A DNA stretch of 64,000 bases from CAWCLK01 sp963796225 (lineage in GTDB: Bacteria; Actinomycetota; Nitriliruptoria; Nitriliruptorales; Nitriliruptoraceae), in NCBI GenBank assembly GCA_963796225.1, contig CAWCLK010000009.1:62001-126000 (forward strand). Reading direction: 5' to 3'. Below are positions 36,864 through 45,297 of the stretch, piece after piece; positions within the stretch are counted from its first letter, which is position 1, and each line of letters opens with the position of its first letter. The translations under genes and the position numbers were made by a program. The notes below the pieces were generated by a model. That model had not been told where the DNA came from and did no database searches. It worked only from the letters and a program-made list of their open reading frames with translations.

Positions 36864-37352
36864 TCAGCCGATCAGCAGGACCAGCGAGCCGGGGTCGAAG
36901 CCGTCGACCTGGACGTGCAGGTCGACTCGGCGGGCGGGGCGCTGGGCCAGCTCGGCCGCGTCGGGGCGCAGCTCGCCGGGCACGGTGTCGACCTCGCGCA
37001 GCGCCACGTGGGGTGAGGTCGGGCTGTTCAGCAGCTTGGCGAACACGTTGACGACCTCACGGAAGAACTCCTCGAGGTCGCCGGCGAGCCCCCCGTGCTG
37101 GGCGAGCTCCGCCTCGGCGTCGCTGCGGCTCATGAAGCCGATGGCGGCGCCCATGCCGGCGGCTGCGGGCAGGTCGCAGACCGTCATCGCCGCCACCCGC
37201 CCGTCGTCGAAGCGGTAGGTCGCCGCGTAGGCGGGCTGGCCCGGGTCGAGTGTCAACGGCTCGGACGCCGGTGCCACCTCGACGGGGCGACCGACGAGGT
37301 CGGACAGCAGGTCACGGATGGAGGCCCGGACGGGCGTGGGGACGGCTCCCAT
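36864..37352 (-). CDS. CheX/CheC-like chemotaxis phosphatase candidate
   Basis: 162 aa. The middle contains DLEEFFREVVNVFAKLLNSP; E-x2-N (REVVN) followed by a proline about 22 residues on (DTVP) fits the CheC/CheX/FliY active-site pattern E-x2-N-x21-P. GMGAAIGFMSRSDAEAEL precedes it, as in CheX-like folds. It lies 10 bases after cheY on the same strand, so dephosphorylation of CheY-P is a natural proposal. Similarity is weak and only one active site is visible, so this is a family-level guess. Confidence 0.55.
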   Translation of the reverse strand: MGAVPTPVRASIRDLLSDLVGRPVEVAPASEPLTLDPGQPAYAATYRFDDGRVAAMTVCDLPAAAGMGAAIGFMSRSDAEAELAQHGGLAGDLEEFFREVVNVFAKLLNSPTSPHVALREVDTVPGELRPDAAELAQRPARRVDLHVQVDGFDPGSLVLLIG

Positions 37353-37362
37353 CGGCCGCTCC

Positions 37363-37728
37363 TCAGAGCGCGCCGTCGAGCGCCCGCTCCAGGGCCTCGG
37401 GCGTGAACGGCTTGGAGACGAGGAACCGGGCGCCGTTCGCCATCGCCCGGTCGTGCATCTCGGGAGTCGATTCGGAGGTCACGAACCCGAAGGGCGGGAT
37501 GTCGACGCCGGCGGACCCGAGCGCCTCCAGGAGCTCGATGCCGGTCATCTCGGGCATGTTCCAGTCGGACAGGACGACGTCGGGGCGCTCCTGCGGGATC
37601 ATCCCGAGGGCCTCGGCCCCGTTCGTGGCCTCGACCACCTCCGCGCCGGCGTAGCCACCGGTGGCGGACAGGGCACGGCGCACGATCGCGCGCATGGCCT
37701 TGCTGTCGTCGACGATGAGGATCTTCAC
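37363..37728 (-). CDS. cheY: CheY-type single-domain response regulator
   Basis: 121 aa. MKILIVDDSKAMRAIVRRAL gives the acidic pair, D55 region reads VVLSDWNMPEMTG (phospho-Asp), FVTSES the Thr/Ser switch and SKPFTPEAL the conserved Lys. The sequence is close to the chemotaxis CheY type and lies among flagellar genes with its own sigma28-type promoter (37791-37819). The kinase CheA is not in the window. Its target FliM lacks the usual N-terminal CheY-binding peptide. Confidence 0.9.
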   Translation of the reverse strand: MKILIVDDSKAMRAIVRRALSATGGYAGAEVVEATNGAEALGMIPQERPDVVLSDWNMPEMTGIELLEALGSAGVDIPPFGFVTSESTPEMHDRAMANGARFLVSKPFTPEALERALDGAL

Positions 37729-37766
37729 GGCTCACCCCTTGGCGTGGGCTCGGCAGTCGCGACGCC

Positions 37767-38051
37767 TCACGCGGCGTCGGGGTCCGATCTCCTCGTCGGC
37801 GCGGGGGACGCCGACTCAAGGCCACGGCCGCGGCCCCCGGACGTCGTCCCCTGCTGGTCGTACGCGTGGGCGACCGTGGCGAGCCACCCGCCCACGAGCC
37901 GGCCGAGGACCACGACGACCACCAGGGTGGCCACGGCCCGCACGGCGGCGTCCACGGCGGTCATCGAGCCCTCGACGAGCCGGTAGGCGATCGGGGCCAG
38001 GGCGAGCAGGCCGAGGGCGCCCAGCAGGCGGCGGAGGGGCCCCGGGCTCAT
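37767..38051 (-). CDS. Small membrane protein downstream of flhF-like gene
   Basis: 94 aa, unrecognised. Two hydrophobic helices (LLGALGLLALAPIAYRLV and AVRAVATLVVVVVLGRLVGG) are followed by a Ser/Gly/Pro-rich tail. The ATG at 38051 overlaps the flhF-like stop as ATGA, so it is translated with the flagellar operon. The promoter of cheY lies inside its 3' end. No function can be assigned. Confidence 0.65.
   Translation of the reverse strand: MSPGPLRRLLGALGLLALAPIAYRLVEGSMTAVDAAVRAVATLVVVVVLGRLVGGWLATVAHAYDQQGTTSGGRGRGLESASPAPTRRSDPDAA
37791..37819 (-). promoter_or_regulatory. Sigma28-type promoter of cheY
   Basis: TTGAGT (37819-37814), 13 bases, GCCGACGAGG (37800-37791) on the minus strand, about 60 bases before the cheY ATG. 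The -10 is identical to that before fliM. Confidence 0.65.
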
Positions 38052-39282
38052 GCGCGACCCCCCAGCAGCTCACGCAGCAGCATCGCCAGCTCGATCGGGG
38101 CGGGTTCGACGAGCGCCCCGTCGCCGTCACGCAGGCCCGGCCCGAGGACCATGCCCAGCTCGTGGGCGGTGCGCACGGCCTCCCCCAGGGCGTCGTCACC
38201 GACCCACGACACGGCCAGCGGACCCTCGAACAGCAGGCCCCGCCAGTCGCTGCCCCCGACCACGAGGTGGGTCCAACGCCCGCCGCGGTGTGTGGCCAGC
38301 CAGGTCCGGGCCCGCGCACTGTCGGTGCAGGCGACGGCGAAGGTGGACCGGCCGCGCGGGGTGCTGCTGAGCCGGACCAGCGGCGTGCCGAGGGCGCGGC
38401 TGAGCCGCTCGGCGCGCGGGCCCACGATGGTGGCGGCGCCGGACGGCAGCGGCCGGCACAGCGGGGCGAGCGTGCGCGCCACGGCGTAGGTCCACGCGGC
38501 GTCGTCGGTCGGTTCCTGGGCCAGCACGGCGTCGACGAACGCCCGTGGCAGGCCGAGCATCAGCAGACCCCGCCCCGACCACGGTGTCCCGGTCCCCCGC
38601 GCGTACTCGACGTCCTCGAGGGGCAGCCCGGCCAGCGCGGCGTCCAGGCCGCGGGGGGTCGGTTCGGTCGGGTCGCCCCCCGTGACGGGGCGGATGCGGG
38701 GCGCCTCCGGCGCCGCGGTGGGCACGGACCACGCCGGGGAGGCGTGTCGGCCGGTGGAGCAACGGTCGGGGCGGCCGCAGCGGTCGGGGCGGGCGCAGCG
38801 GCGTGGGCGGGGGCCGGGGCAGGCGCGGGGGACGGCACCGCGCGGTCCTCGGCGATGTGGACGCCCAGCTGGCGACGCAGGGCGGTTCCGAGGCCCTCCT
38901 CCTCGTCGTCCTCCTGCGCGGACAGCCGGGCCAGCACGGCCTCGAGGCCCTCGGGCGCGGCCGCCGGCGGCTCGTCGTGGCGGGGGTCGCCGGCGCCACG
39001 GGCGGCGGCGATGCGCTCCTCGACGGACGGGGCGCGGCGGACCTCGTCGTCGGCCGGGTCGTCGACCGGGCGGGCCGTCAGCTGGACGACCTGCTTCGGG
39101 AAGAACCCCCACAGGCCGCCACGCAGGACCTTCTCGGCGTGGACGATGCGAGCGTCCGAGCCGAGCTGGTCGTGCACCTGGGCGATGGCCGCCTCGGCGG
39201 TGGGCGCCTCGACCACGACGTCGCCGTCCTGGTGGGCGTCGGCGGTCCCGGCCGGCGGGGCGTCAGGCAGTGACAGGCGCAT
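38048..39282 (-). CDS. flhF: FlhF-like protein lacking a recognisable P-loop (frameshifted)
   Basis: The N-terminal part from ATG 39282 has the FlhF signature: VEAPTAEAAIAQVHDQLGSD, ARIVHAEKVLRGGLWGFFPKQ, then an Ala/Pro linker. Near 38720-38750 the frame changes by one base. The C-terminal half (LGLPRAFVDAVLAQEPTDDA..PSGAATIVGPRAERLSRALG..GPLAVSWVGDDALGEAV) keeps the order of an SRP-type NG domain, but the VGP segment is followed by RAERL, not TGVGKTT. So the GTP-binding loop is missing. It overlaps flhA by 20 bases. No flhG is present in the window. Confidence 0.7.
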
Positions 39283-41321
39283 GCTCGATCACTCCGATCT
39301 GGGTCAGCTCGATGTAGGAGGGCAGTTCCGGGTAGGCGAGGACGTCGAGGTCGACGCCGGTGGAGGCCAGGGTCCGTCGCAGGGGGCGACGCAGCATCTG
39401 GCCACACACCAGGGCGAGCGGGAGACCCGCCCCCGCGGCGGTGGCCAGGGCCTGCTGCAGCTGTCCGACCACGTGGCCGACGAGCTGCGGGTCCAGGACG
39501 AGGTGCAGCTGGCCGTCGACGTCGCGCAGCGCCTCGTGGCAGCGCGCCTCCAGCGACGGGTCGAGGGTGACGACGGCCAGTCGCCGGTCGGGGGCGACGC
39601 GAGCGGCCAGCGCCGGGCCGAGGGCCGCACGCGCGGCCGCGGCCAGGTGCTCGGGGTGCTGCGTCTCGCGGGCGCGGGTCGCGACGGCCTCGATGATCCG
39701 GGTGAGGTCGCGGATCGGGACCCGTTCGGCGAGCAGCTCGCGCAGGACCTGGTGGAGCAGCCCGAGCGAGAGGTGCTCGCCGCCGACCTCGTTGGCGAGC
39801 AGCGGCTCGTCGTAGCGCACGCCCTCGAGCAGCTGCTGGACCTGCTGGCGGGTGAGCAGGTCGGGGGCCTGCTGGCGCACGAGCTCGGCGAGGTGGGTGA
39901 CCACCACGGCGGAGCGGTCCACGACGGTGGCCCCGGTGGCGCCGGCGGCGGCACGCGCATCGGCGGGGATCCAGAACGCCTGCAGCCCGAACACCGGCTC
40001 GGTGGTCTCCTCGACGGCGATGCCGCGCAGCTCGGAGCCGTCCCCGGCCGGCAGCGCCAGGGCACGGTCCAGGGGGGCACGGCCGGCAGCGACCTCGACG
40101 CCGTGGAGCAGGATGCGGTAGCTCGACGGCGACAGCGAGGCGTCGTCCCGTGTGCGCACCAGGGGCATGACGATGCCGAGCTCCATGGCGATCTGCTGGC
40201 GCAGGCCCCGGACGCGCTCGAGCAGGTCGCCGCCCCGCGACGGGTCGATCAGGTCGAGGATGTCGTACGACAGGTGCAGCTCCAGCGGCTCGACGCGCAT
40301 CCGGCCGATCAGCGCCTCGGGGTCGTCCGGGGAGGCCGTCACCTCCGCGGTGGCCTCCAGCTCCTCGTCGACGGCCTCGGCCCGTTGCGGCGGCACGGGA
40401 CGCCGAGAGCCACAGCAGACCCGCGATCAGCAGGAACGGGACCTTGGGAAGGCCCGGGATGACCGCCATCAGGGCCAGCACGACGGCGCCGATCCGCATC
40501 GGCTGCGCGTTGGCCAGGAGCTGGCGGGTGAGCTGCGGCCCGAGGTCGCCGTCGTCCTCGCCCACGCGGCTGACCAGCAGGCCGGTGGACACGGAGATGA
40601 GCAGGGCCGGGATCTGCGAGACCAGGCCGTCGCCGATGGTCAGCAGCGCGTAGGTGCTGATGGCCTGGTCCAGCGGCATCCCCTGGCTGACCACGCCGAT
40701 GACGAACCCGCCGAGCAGGTTGATGACCACGATCACGATGCCGGCGATGGCGTCGCCCTTGACGAACTTCGAGGCGCCGTCCATCGCGCCGTAGAAGTCG
40801 GACTCGGTGGCGATGCGCTGGCGGCGACGCCGTGCCTCGGCCTCGTCGATGAGTCCGGCGGCCAGGTCCGCGTCGATCGCCATCTGCTTGCCCGGCATGG
40901 CGTCGAGGGCGAACCGCGCCCCGACCTCGGCAACGCGCCCCGCGCCGGCCGTGATGACCGCGAACTGGATCACGATCAGGATCAGGAAGACCACCAGCCC
41001 GACCAGGACCGAGCCACCGACCACGAAGTTGCCGAAGGTCTCGATGACCTTGCCGGCGTACCCGTTCAGCAGGATGAGTCGGGTGGACGAGACGTTCAGG
41101 GCCAGCCGCGCCATGGTGGTGATCAGCAGCAGCGACGGGAACGCCGACAGCTTCAGGGAGTCGTCGAGGCCGATGACGGCCAGCACCACCAGCACGGACA
41201 GGCTGATGTTCCCGGCGAGCAGCAGGTCGAGCATCACCGGCGGCAGGGGCACCACCATCATCAGCACGATGCCGACCAGCAGGCCGGGGACCGCCAGGGT
41301 CGAGAGCCGGTTCGACCCCAT
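39263..41321 (-). CDS. flhA: Flagellar type III export gate protein FlhA (frameshifted)
   Basis: About 685 aa. The N-terminal half has seven to eight membrane helices and the FHIPEP block (GAGRVAEVGARFALDAMPGK, QMAIDADLAAGLIDEAEARR). The cytoplasmic domain (MRVEPLELHLSYDILDLIDP, IRDLTRIIEAVATRA, VLAYPELPSYIELTQIGVIE) lies in another frame. One extra C near 40395-40400 (TCCCGTGCC) explains the shift. Start ATG 41321, ATGA with flhB. Confidence 0.93.
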
Positions 41322-42379
41322 CAGGCGGCCGCCTGCCCGGGCGTGCGCCCGGAGCGTCGGTAGGCCCAGGCCAGCACGACGGCGACGGCCTCGAACAGGG
41401 TCGCCGGGATCATGTCACCGACCTTGCATCGGCGGTAGATGGCCCGGCACAGCGGCTTGTCGGCCATGATCGGCACCCCGTGGCGGCGCGCCTCCCTGCG
41501 GATCCTGGCGGCGAGGTGGTCGGCCCCCTTGGCCACGACGCGGGGCGCGGCGGCACCCGGCTCGTAGTGCAGGGCGAGGGCCAGCTCGGTCGGGTTGACC
41601 AGCACCACGTCGGCGGTGGCCACGTCCCGCAGCATGCGGTTGCGGGACATCTCCGCGGCCCGTCGGCGCCGCTGCGCCTTGATCATCGGGTCGCCCTCCT
41701 GGTCCTTGTGCTCGCGCTTGACCTCGTCCTTGGTCATCTTCAGCTGGTTCTCGTTCTTGCGACGGTTGACCGCGTAGTCGGCACCTGCGACGAGCAGGGC
41801 CACCAGCACCCCCCGCACCAGCAGGGACCAGATCGCGCCGAGCACGACGCCCATCCCACCGTCGAGCGACCGCACCCGTCCGAGCTGGTCGGTCAGGCCG
41901 GCCAGCGGACTCCAGACGATGGCGACGAGCAGGGCGAGCTTGATCGCGGTTCGCGCCAGCTCCCAGCCCGCGGTCGAGGGCTTGAAGCGCTGCAGGCCCT
42001 TCTTCGGCGACAGGTTCGACAGCTTCGGCCGCGCCGCCTTGGGCGAGATCCGGAACCCGACCTGGGCGAACCCGCCGACGAGCGCCCCGACCACCGCGAC
42101 GGCGGCGAACGGCACGATCACGGCGAGGGTCATGCGAACGGCGCTGTCCACCACGCCGGCACCGGCCGTGTCGGTCGGTGACAGGTGGCCGAACAGGCCC
42201 CGCGTCTCCGTCGCGAACGTGGACACGGCCCCCGGCAGTGCCACACGGGCGACGAGTGCCCCACCGGCCAGCGACAGCAGCACGGGGACCTCGGGCGAAC
42301 GGGCGACCTGCCCCTCGTCCCGCGCCTGCTTGCGGCGCTGGGGCGTGGGCTTCTCGGTCTTGCCGTCCTTGCCAGCCAC
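41321..42379 (-). CDS. flhB: Flagellar export switch protein FlhB with NPTE instead of NPTH
   Basis: 352 aa. N-terminal GKTEKPTPQRRKQARDEGQV and four membrane helices precede the cytoplasmic domain with MTKDEVKREHKDQEGDPMIK. The autocleavage site reads VLVNPTELALALHYE: N262-P263-T264-E265, so the usual His is Glu. GVPIMADKPLCRAIYRRCKVGDMIP is the normal end. FlhB cleaves itself to switch export from hook to filament proteins; N and P, the bond partners, are conserved. It has a sigma28-type promoter in the 145-base gap before it. Confidence 0.93.
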   Translation of the reverse strand: MAGKDGKTEKPTPQRRKQARDEGQVARSPEVPVLLSLAGGALVARVALPGAVSTFATETRGLFGHLSPTDTAGAGVVDSAVRMTLAVIVPFAAVAVVGALVGGFAQVGFRISPKAARPKLSNLSPKKGLQRFKPSTAGWELARTAIKLALLVAIVWSPLAGLTDQLGRVRSLDGGMGVVLGAIWSLLVRGVLVALLVAGADYAVNRRKNENQLKMTKDEVKREHKDQEGDPMIKAQRRRRAAEMSRNRMLRDVATADVVLVNPTELALALHYEPGAAAPRVVAKGADHLAARIRREARRHGVPIMADKPLCRAIYRRCKVGDMIPATLFEAVAVVLAWAYRRSGRTPGQAAA

Positions 42380-42467
42380 GTCTTCAGGATCCCTGTCGGC
42401 GCATGTGTCGCGTCGGCGGGGCCGGTCCGTGGCCTGGGAGGCGCCGCGTCCGGTGCGGCACCACGCC

Positions 42468-42496
42468 CCCCGTCGGCGCGTGCTCGGTCCGCTGAA
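42468..42496 (-). promoter_or_regulatory. Sigma28-type promoter of flhB-flhA
   Basis: TTCAGC (42496-42491), 13 bases, GCCGACGGGG (42477-42468) on the minus strand in the fliR-flhB gap (42380-42524), about 90 bases before flhB. Confidence 0.5.
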
Positions 42497-42524
42497 GCAC
42501 CGGCGACGGGAGACGCGCGGGTGG

Positions 42525-43310
42525 TCAGGCCGCGCCGGCCCCGATCCCGTTGAGGACCTCCACCGCGGTCTGGCGGCTGAAGTCCATCAGGCCGTCGATG
42601 GCCTCCGGGAACAGCGCCACGCTCATGCCGCTCATGGCCAGGGCGAGCCAGACCTTGGCCGGCAGGCCGAGCAGGAACACGTTGGCGGTCGGCGCGAACC
42701 GCGCCGCGAGGCCGAGGACGACCTCCGTGAGCAGCAGGATCGCCAGGACCGGCATCGCCACCTCGAGGCCGGCGACCATGACCCGGCTGGTCAGCGTCGT
42801 GGCCGCACCGGCCAGCGCCCCGCCGTCGAAGTTCGGCGTGCCGCCGAGCGGCACGGCCCGGACGGACCACACCAGCGTGGTCACGAGCAGGCCCAGTCCC
42901 CCGACGGCGTAGAACAGCGCCAGTCCCCCGACCTGGAACAGGCGGCTGAACACCGCGCCCTGCTCGCCCCGCGTGGGGTCGATGATGGAGGCGATCGAGG
43001 TCCCGGCGGTGGCGTCGATGATGGTGCCCGCGACCGCGAACATGTGGAACAGCGCCCCGACCAGCCACCCGAGCGCCAGGCCCAGTCCCGCGTTCACGAC
43101 GGTCATGGCCACGATGCGCGGCAGGGTCAGGTCCCCGGTGACGGGCCCCACCATGAAGAACCCGATGGCGGTCGTGAACGCGAGCTTGGCCGGGGTGGGC
43201 AGCACCGAGCCGAGCTGCGGGGAGGCGACGGCGAACGCCCCGACCCGGGTGGTGGCCAGCAGCAGCCCCAGCACCCAGTTGGCGTCGATGGTCAGGTCGA
43301 GCACGTCCAC
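42525..43310 (-). CDS. fliR: Flagellar export gate protein FliR
   Basis: 261 aa with about six membrane helices. FliR motifs are RVGAFAVASPQLGSVLPTPAK near the N-terminus, DATAGTSIASIIDPTRGEQG, LGGTPNFDGGAL, and VMVAGLEVAMPVLAILLLTEVVLG with TANVFLLGLPAK. It forms the export gate with FliP and FliQ, which precede it in order. It starts 10 bases after fliQ. Confidence 0.93.
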   Translation of the reverse strand: MDVLDLTIDANWVLGLLLATTRVGAFAVASPQLGSVLPTPAKLAFTTAIGFFMVGPVTGDLTLPRIVAMTVVNAGLGLALGWLVGALFHMFAVAGTIIDATAGTSIASIIDPTRGEQGAVFSRLFQVGGLALFYAVGGLGLLVTTLVWSVRAVPLGGTPNFDGGALAGAATTLTSRVMVAGLEVAMPVLAILLLTEVVLGLAARFAPTANVFLLGLPAKVWLALAMSGMSVALFPEAIDGLMDFSRQTAVEVLNGIGAGAA

Positions 43311-43320
43311 CGCGGACCGC

Positions 43321-43587
43321 CTACAGCATCGTGGGCAGGGTCGACCACAGCGCCTCGACCCACCCGACCAGCTCGCGCAGCATCCAGCTGCCGGCGAACA
43401 CCAGCACGATCGCGATCCCGGCCAGCTTCGGGACGAAGGTCAGGCTCATCTCCTGGACCTGGGTGACGGCCTGGAACAGCGACACCGCCACGCCGATCGC
43501 CAGGGCCACCAGGAGGAGCGGCCCGGCGATCCGGGCCGACACCGCCAGGGCACCGGTGAGGATGTTGAGGATCTCGACGTCGGACAC
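43321..43587 (-). CDS. fliQ: Flagellar export gate protein FliQ
   Basis: 88 aa with two membrane helices (GPLLLVALAIGVAVSLFQAV and LAGIAIVLVFAGSWMLREL) flanking TQVQEMSLTFVPK, the invariant FliQ loop. Gene order fliP-fliQ-fliR is canonical, with 27 bases to fliP. Confidence 0.95.
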   Translation of the reverse strand: MSDVEILNILTGALAVSARIAGPLLLVALAIGVAVSLFQAVTQVQEMSLTFVPKLAGIAIVLVFAGSWMLRELVGWVEALWSTLPTML

Positions 43588-43614
43588 GGGGGGCCTTCTC
43601 GGGTCGGGGGGCGG

Positions 43615-44493
43615 TCAGACCACGCCGTGGACGGACTGGACCAGCGAGCCGGTGATCAGCACCCAGCCGTCGACCAGCACGAACAGCAGCAGCTTCAGCG
43701 GCATCGAGATGAACACCGGCGGCAGCATCATCATCCCCATGGACATCAGCACCGCAGCGACGACGAGGTCGATGACGAGGAATGGCACGAAGATCACGAA
43801 CCCCATGAGGAACGCGGCGCGGAGCTCGCTGATGACGTAGGCCGGGACCAGTGTCGTGGCGGAGACCTCGGCGGGGGTCGCCGGCTTGTCCGCGCCGGAC
43901 AGGTCGATGAACAGCTGCAGCTCCTCGTCGCGAGTGTTGGCGAGCATGAACTCGCGCAGCGGTTCGAACCCGGTGCTGATCGCCTCGGTCTGGGAGATCT
44001 CGCCGGCGAGCATGGGCTGGACGGCCTGGTCGTTGATCTTGCTGAAGACCGGACCCATCGTGAACAGGCTGAGGAACAGCGCCAGGCCGATGAGCACCTG
44101 GCCCGGCGGCACCGTCTGCACGCCGAGGGCGTTGCGGGTGAGACTGAGAACGACGATGTAACGGGTGAAGCTGGTCATCAGCAGGAGGATCGCCGGGGCG
44201 ATCGACCCGATGGTGACCAGCAGCATGATCACGACGGTCTGGGAGAGTCCGCCCTGGTCGGACTCGACCTGCAGGCGGACCTCGGGCACGTCGGGCACGT
44301 CCGGCACGGACGGGGTCGTCGCCGGGGCGTCGTCGTCGGCGGTGGTGGTCCCCGGGGTGCTCGGGGTCCGCTCCTGGGCCAGGGCGGGTGACGACATCAG
44401 GCCGATGCCGAGCACCATCGCCACCAGCGCCCCGACGAGGAGCGTCAGGGCGCGCGTGCGGGCCCGGCCCTCAGGACGTGGGGTGCTGGACAT
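43615..44493 (-). CDS. fliP: Flagellar export gate protein FliP
   Basis: About 292 aa. A Sec-type leader (LTLLVGALVAMVLGIGLMSS PALA) precedes an acidic linker and the FliP core: MLLVTIGSIAPAILLLMTSF, TRYIVVLSLTRNALGVQTVP, PGQVLIGLALFLSLFTMGPV, MGFVIFVPFLVIDLVVAAVL, MSMGMMMLPPVFISMPLKLL. I start at ATG 44493 (MSSTPRPEGRARTR), overlapping fliO; a GTG-like start at 44538 would lengthen it by 15 residues. Confidence 0.95.
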   Translation of the reverse strand: MSSTPRPEGRARTRALTLLVGALVAMVLGIGLMSSPALAQERTPSTPGTTTADDDAPATTPSVPDVPDVPEVRLQVESDQGGLSQTVVIMLLVTIGSIAPAILLLMTSFTRYIVVLSLTRNALGVQTVPPGQVLIGLALFLSLFTMGPVFSKINDQAVQPMLAGEISQTEAISTGFEPLREFMLANTRDEELQLFIDLSGADKPATPAEVSATTLVPAYVISELRAAFLMGFVIFVPFLVIDLVVAAVLMSMGMMMLPPVFISMPLKLLLFVLVDGWVLITGSLVQSVHGVV

Positions 44494-44977
44494 GGATCGG
44501 CGGCTCCGCGCCCGGCAGCGCGCCGCCGTCACCCACATGGGTGCGGACGGTCATCGCGCGCAGGCGATCGAGCGGGCCGATCCGTGGCCCGGGGGTGGTG
44601 GACGGCCCCGTCCGTTGGGGCCGTCGGGACTGACGGTGAGCCTGGACCAACGCCGCGCCCAGGCGATGGGCGAGCGGGCGGTCGTCAGCGGGGGCGGCGG
44701 CGTGGACGGCCGGGACGGGGTCGTCGGCCTCCTCGACCTCCTCGGCGGGTTCGAGCTCGCTGAGCAGGGTGACCTGCTGGTCCCCCGCCCCGACGAGGAA
44801 CCGTCGTCCGTCGACCTCGACGACCGCGATGACCGCGCCCTTGGAGATCCCGTGACGGCCGGTGACGCGCACGCCGCTGCCGGCACGGCCACCGCCCCGC
44901 GCGTAGCGCGCGGTCAGCAGCAGCCCGCCCACCATCACCAGGGTGACGGCGACCAGCTTGACGACGACGGCGATCAC
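44471..44977 (-). CDS. fliO: Flagellar biosynthesis protein FliO
   Basis: 168 aa. One N-terminal membrane helix (VIAVVVKLVAVTLVMVGGLL) is followed by the small FliO beta domain (VRVTGRHGISKGAVIAVVEV, DGRRFLVGAGDQQVTLLSEL) and a disordered basic tail. GTG start at 44977, 6 bases from the fliN stop, tail overlapping fliP. The family is poorly conserved, but position and architecture agree. Confidence 0.85.
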   Translation of the reverse strand: MIAVVVKLVAVTLVMVGGLLLTARYARGGGRAGSGVRVTGRHGISKGAVIAVVEVDGRRFLVGAGDQQVTLLSELEPAEEVEEADDPVPAVHAAAPADDRPLAHRLGAALVQAHRQSRRPQRTGPSTTPGPRIGPLDRLRAMTVRTHVGDGGALPGAEPPIHVQHPTS

Positions 44978-44982
44978 GTCGG

Positions 44983-45297
44983 TCAGCCGCGGCGCAGGAG
45001 CTCGGTGATGCGCACGCCGAGCTCGTCGCCGACGACGACCACGTCGCCGCGGGCGATCAGCGAGCCGTTGGCGAGGACGTCCACGGGCGCCCCGACCGCC
45101 CGGTCGAGCTCGATGACGCTGCCCTCGGCGAGCGACAGCAGGTCGCGTACGCGCAACCGGACCTGTCCGAGCTGGACGGTGACCTCGAGGGCGACGTCGC
45201 TGAGCAGGTCCAGGTCGCCGGGTCGCGCGGGGGCAGCACCCTGGCCGAGGTCCGGGTACTCCGCCGTGGCGACGGTCGAGTCGGCTCCGGTGGTCAT
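44983..45297 (-). CDS. fliN: Flagellar C-ring switch protein FliN
   Basis: 104 aa SpoA-domain protein. LLSDVALEVTVQLGQVRLRV, LLSLAEGSVIELDRAVGAPV and DVLANGSLIARGDVVVVGDE, LGVRITELL give the full FliN signature. Start ATG 45297 overlaps the fliM stop as ATGA. Confidence 0.96.
   Translation of the reverse strand: MTTGADSTVATAEYPDLGQGAAPARPGDLDLLSDVALEVTVQLGQVRLRVRDLLSLAEGSVIELDRAVGAPVDVLANGSLIARGDVVVVGDELGVRITELLRRG

Noticed and set aside
41919..43466. Long plus-strand frames over flhB and fliR
   Set aside because: Antisense shadows; the minus strand carries full export-gate motifs.
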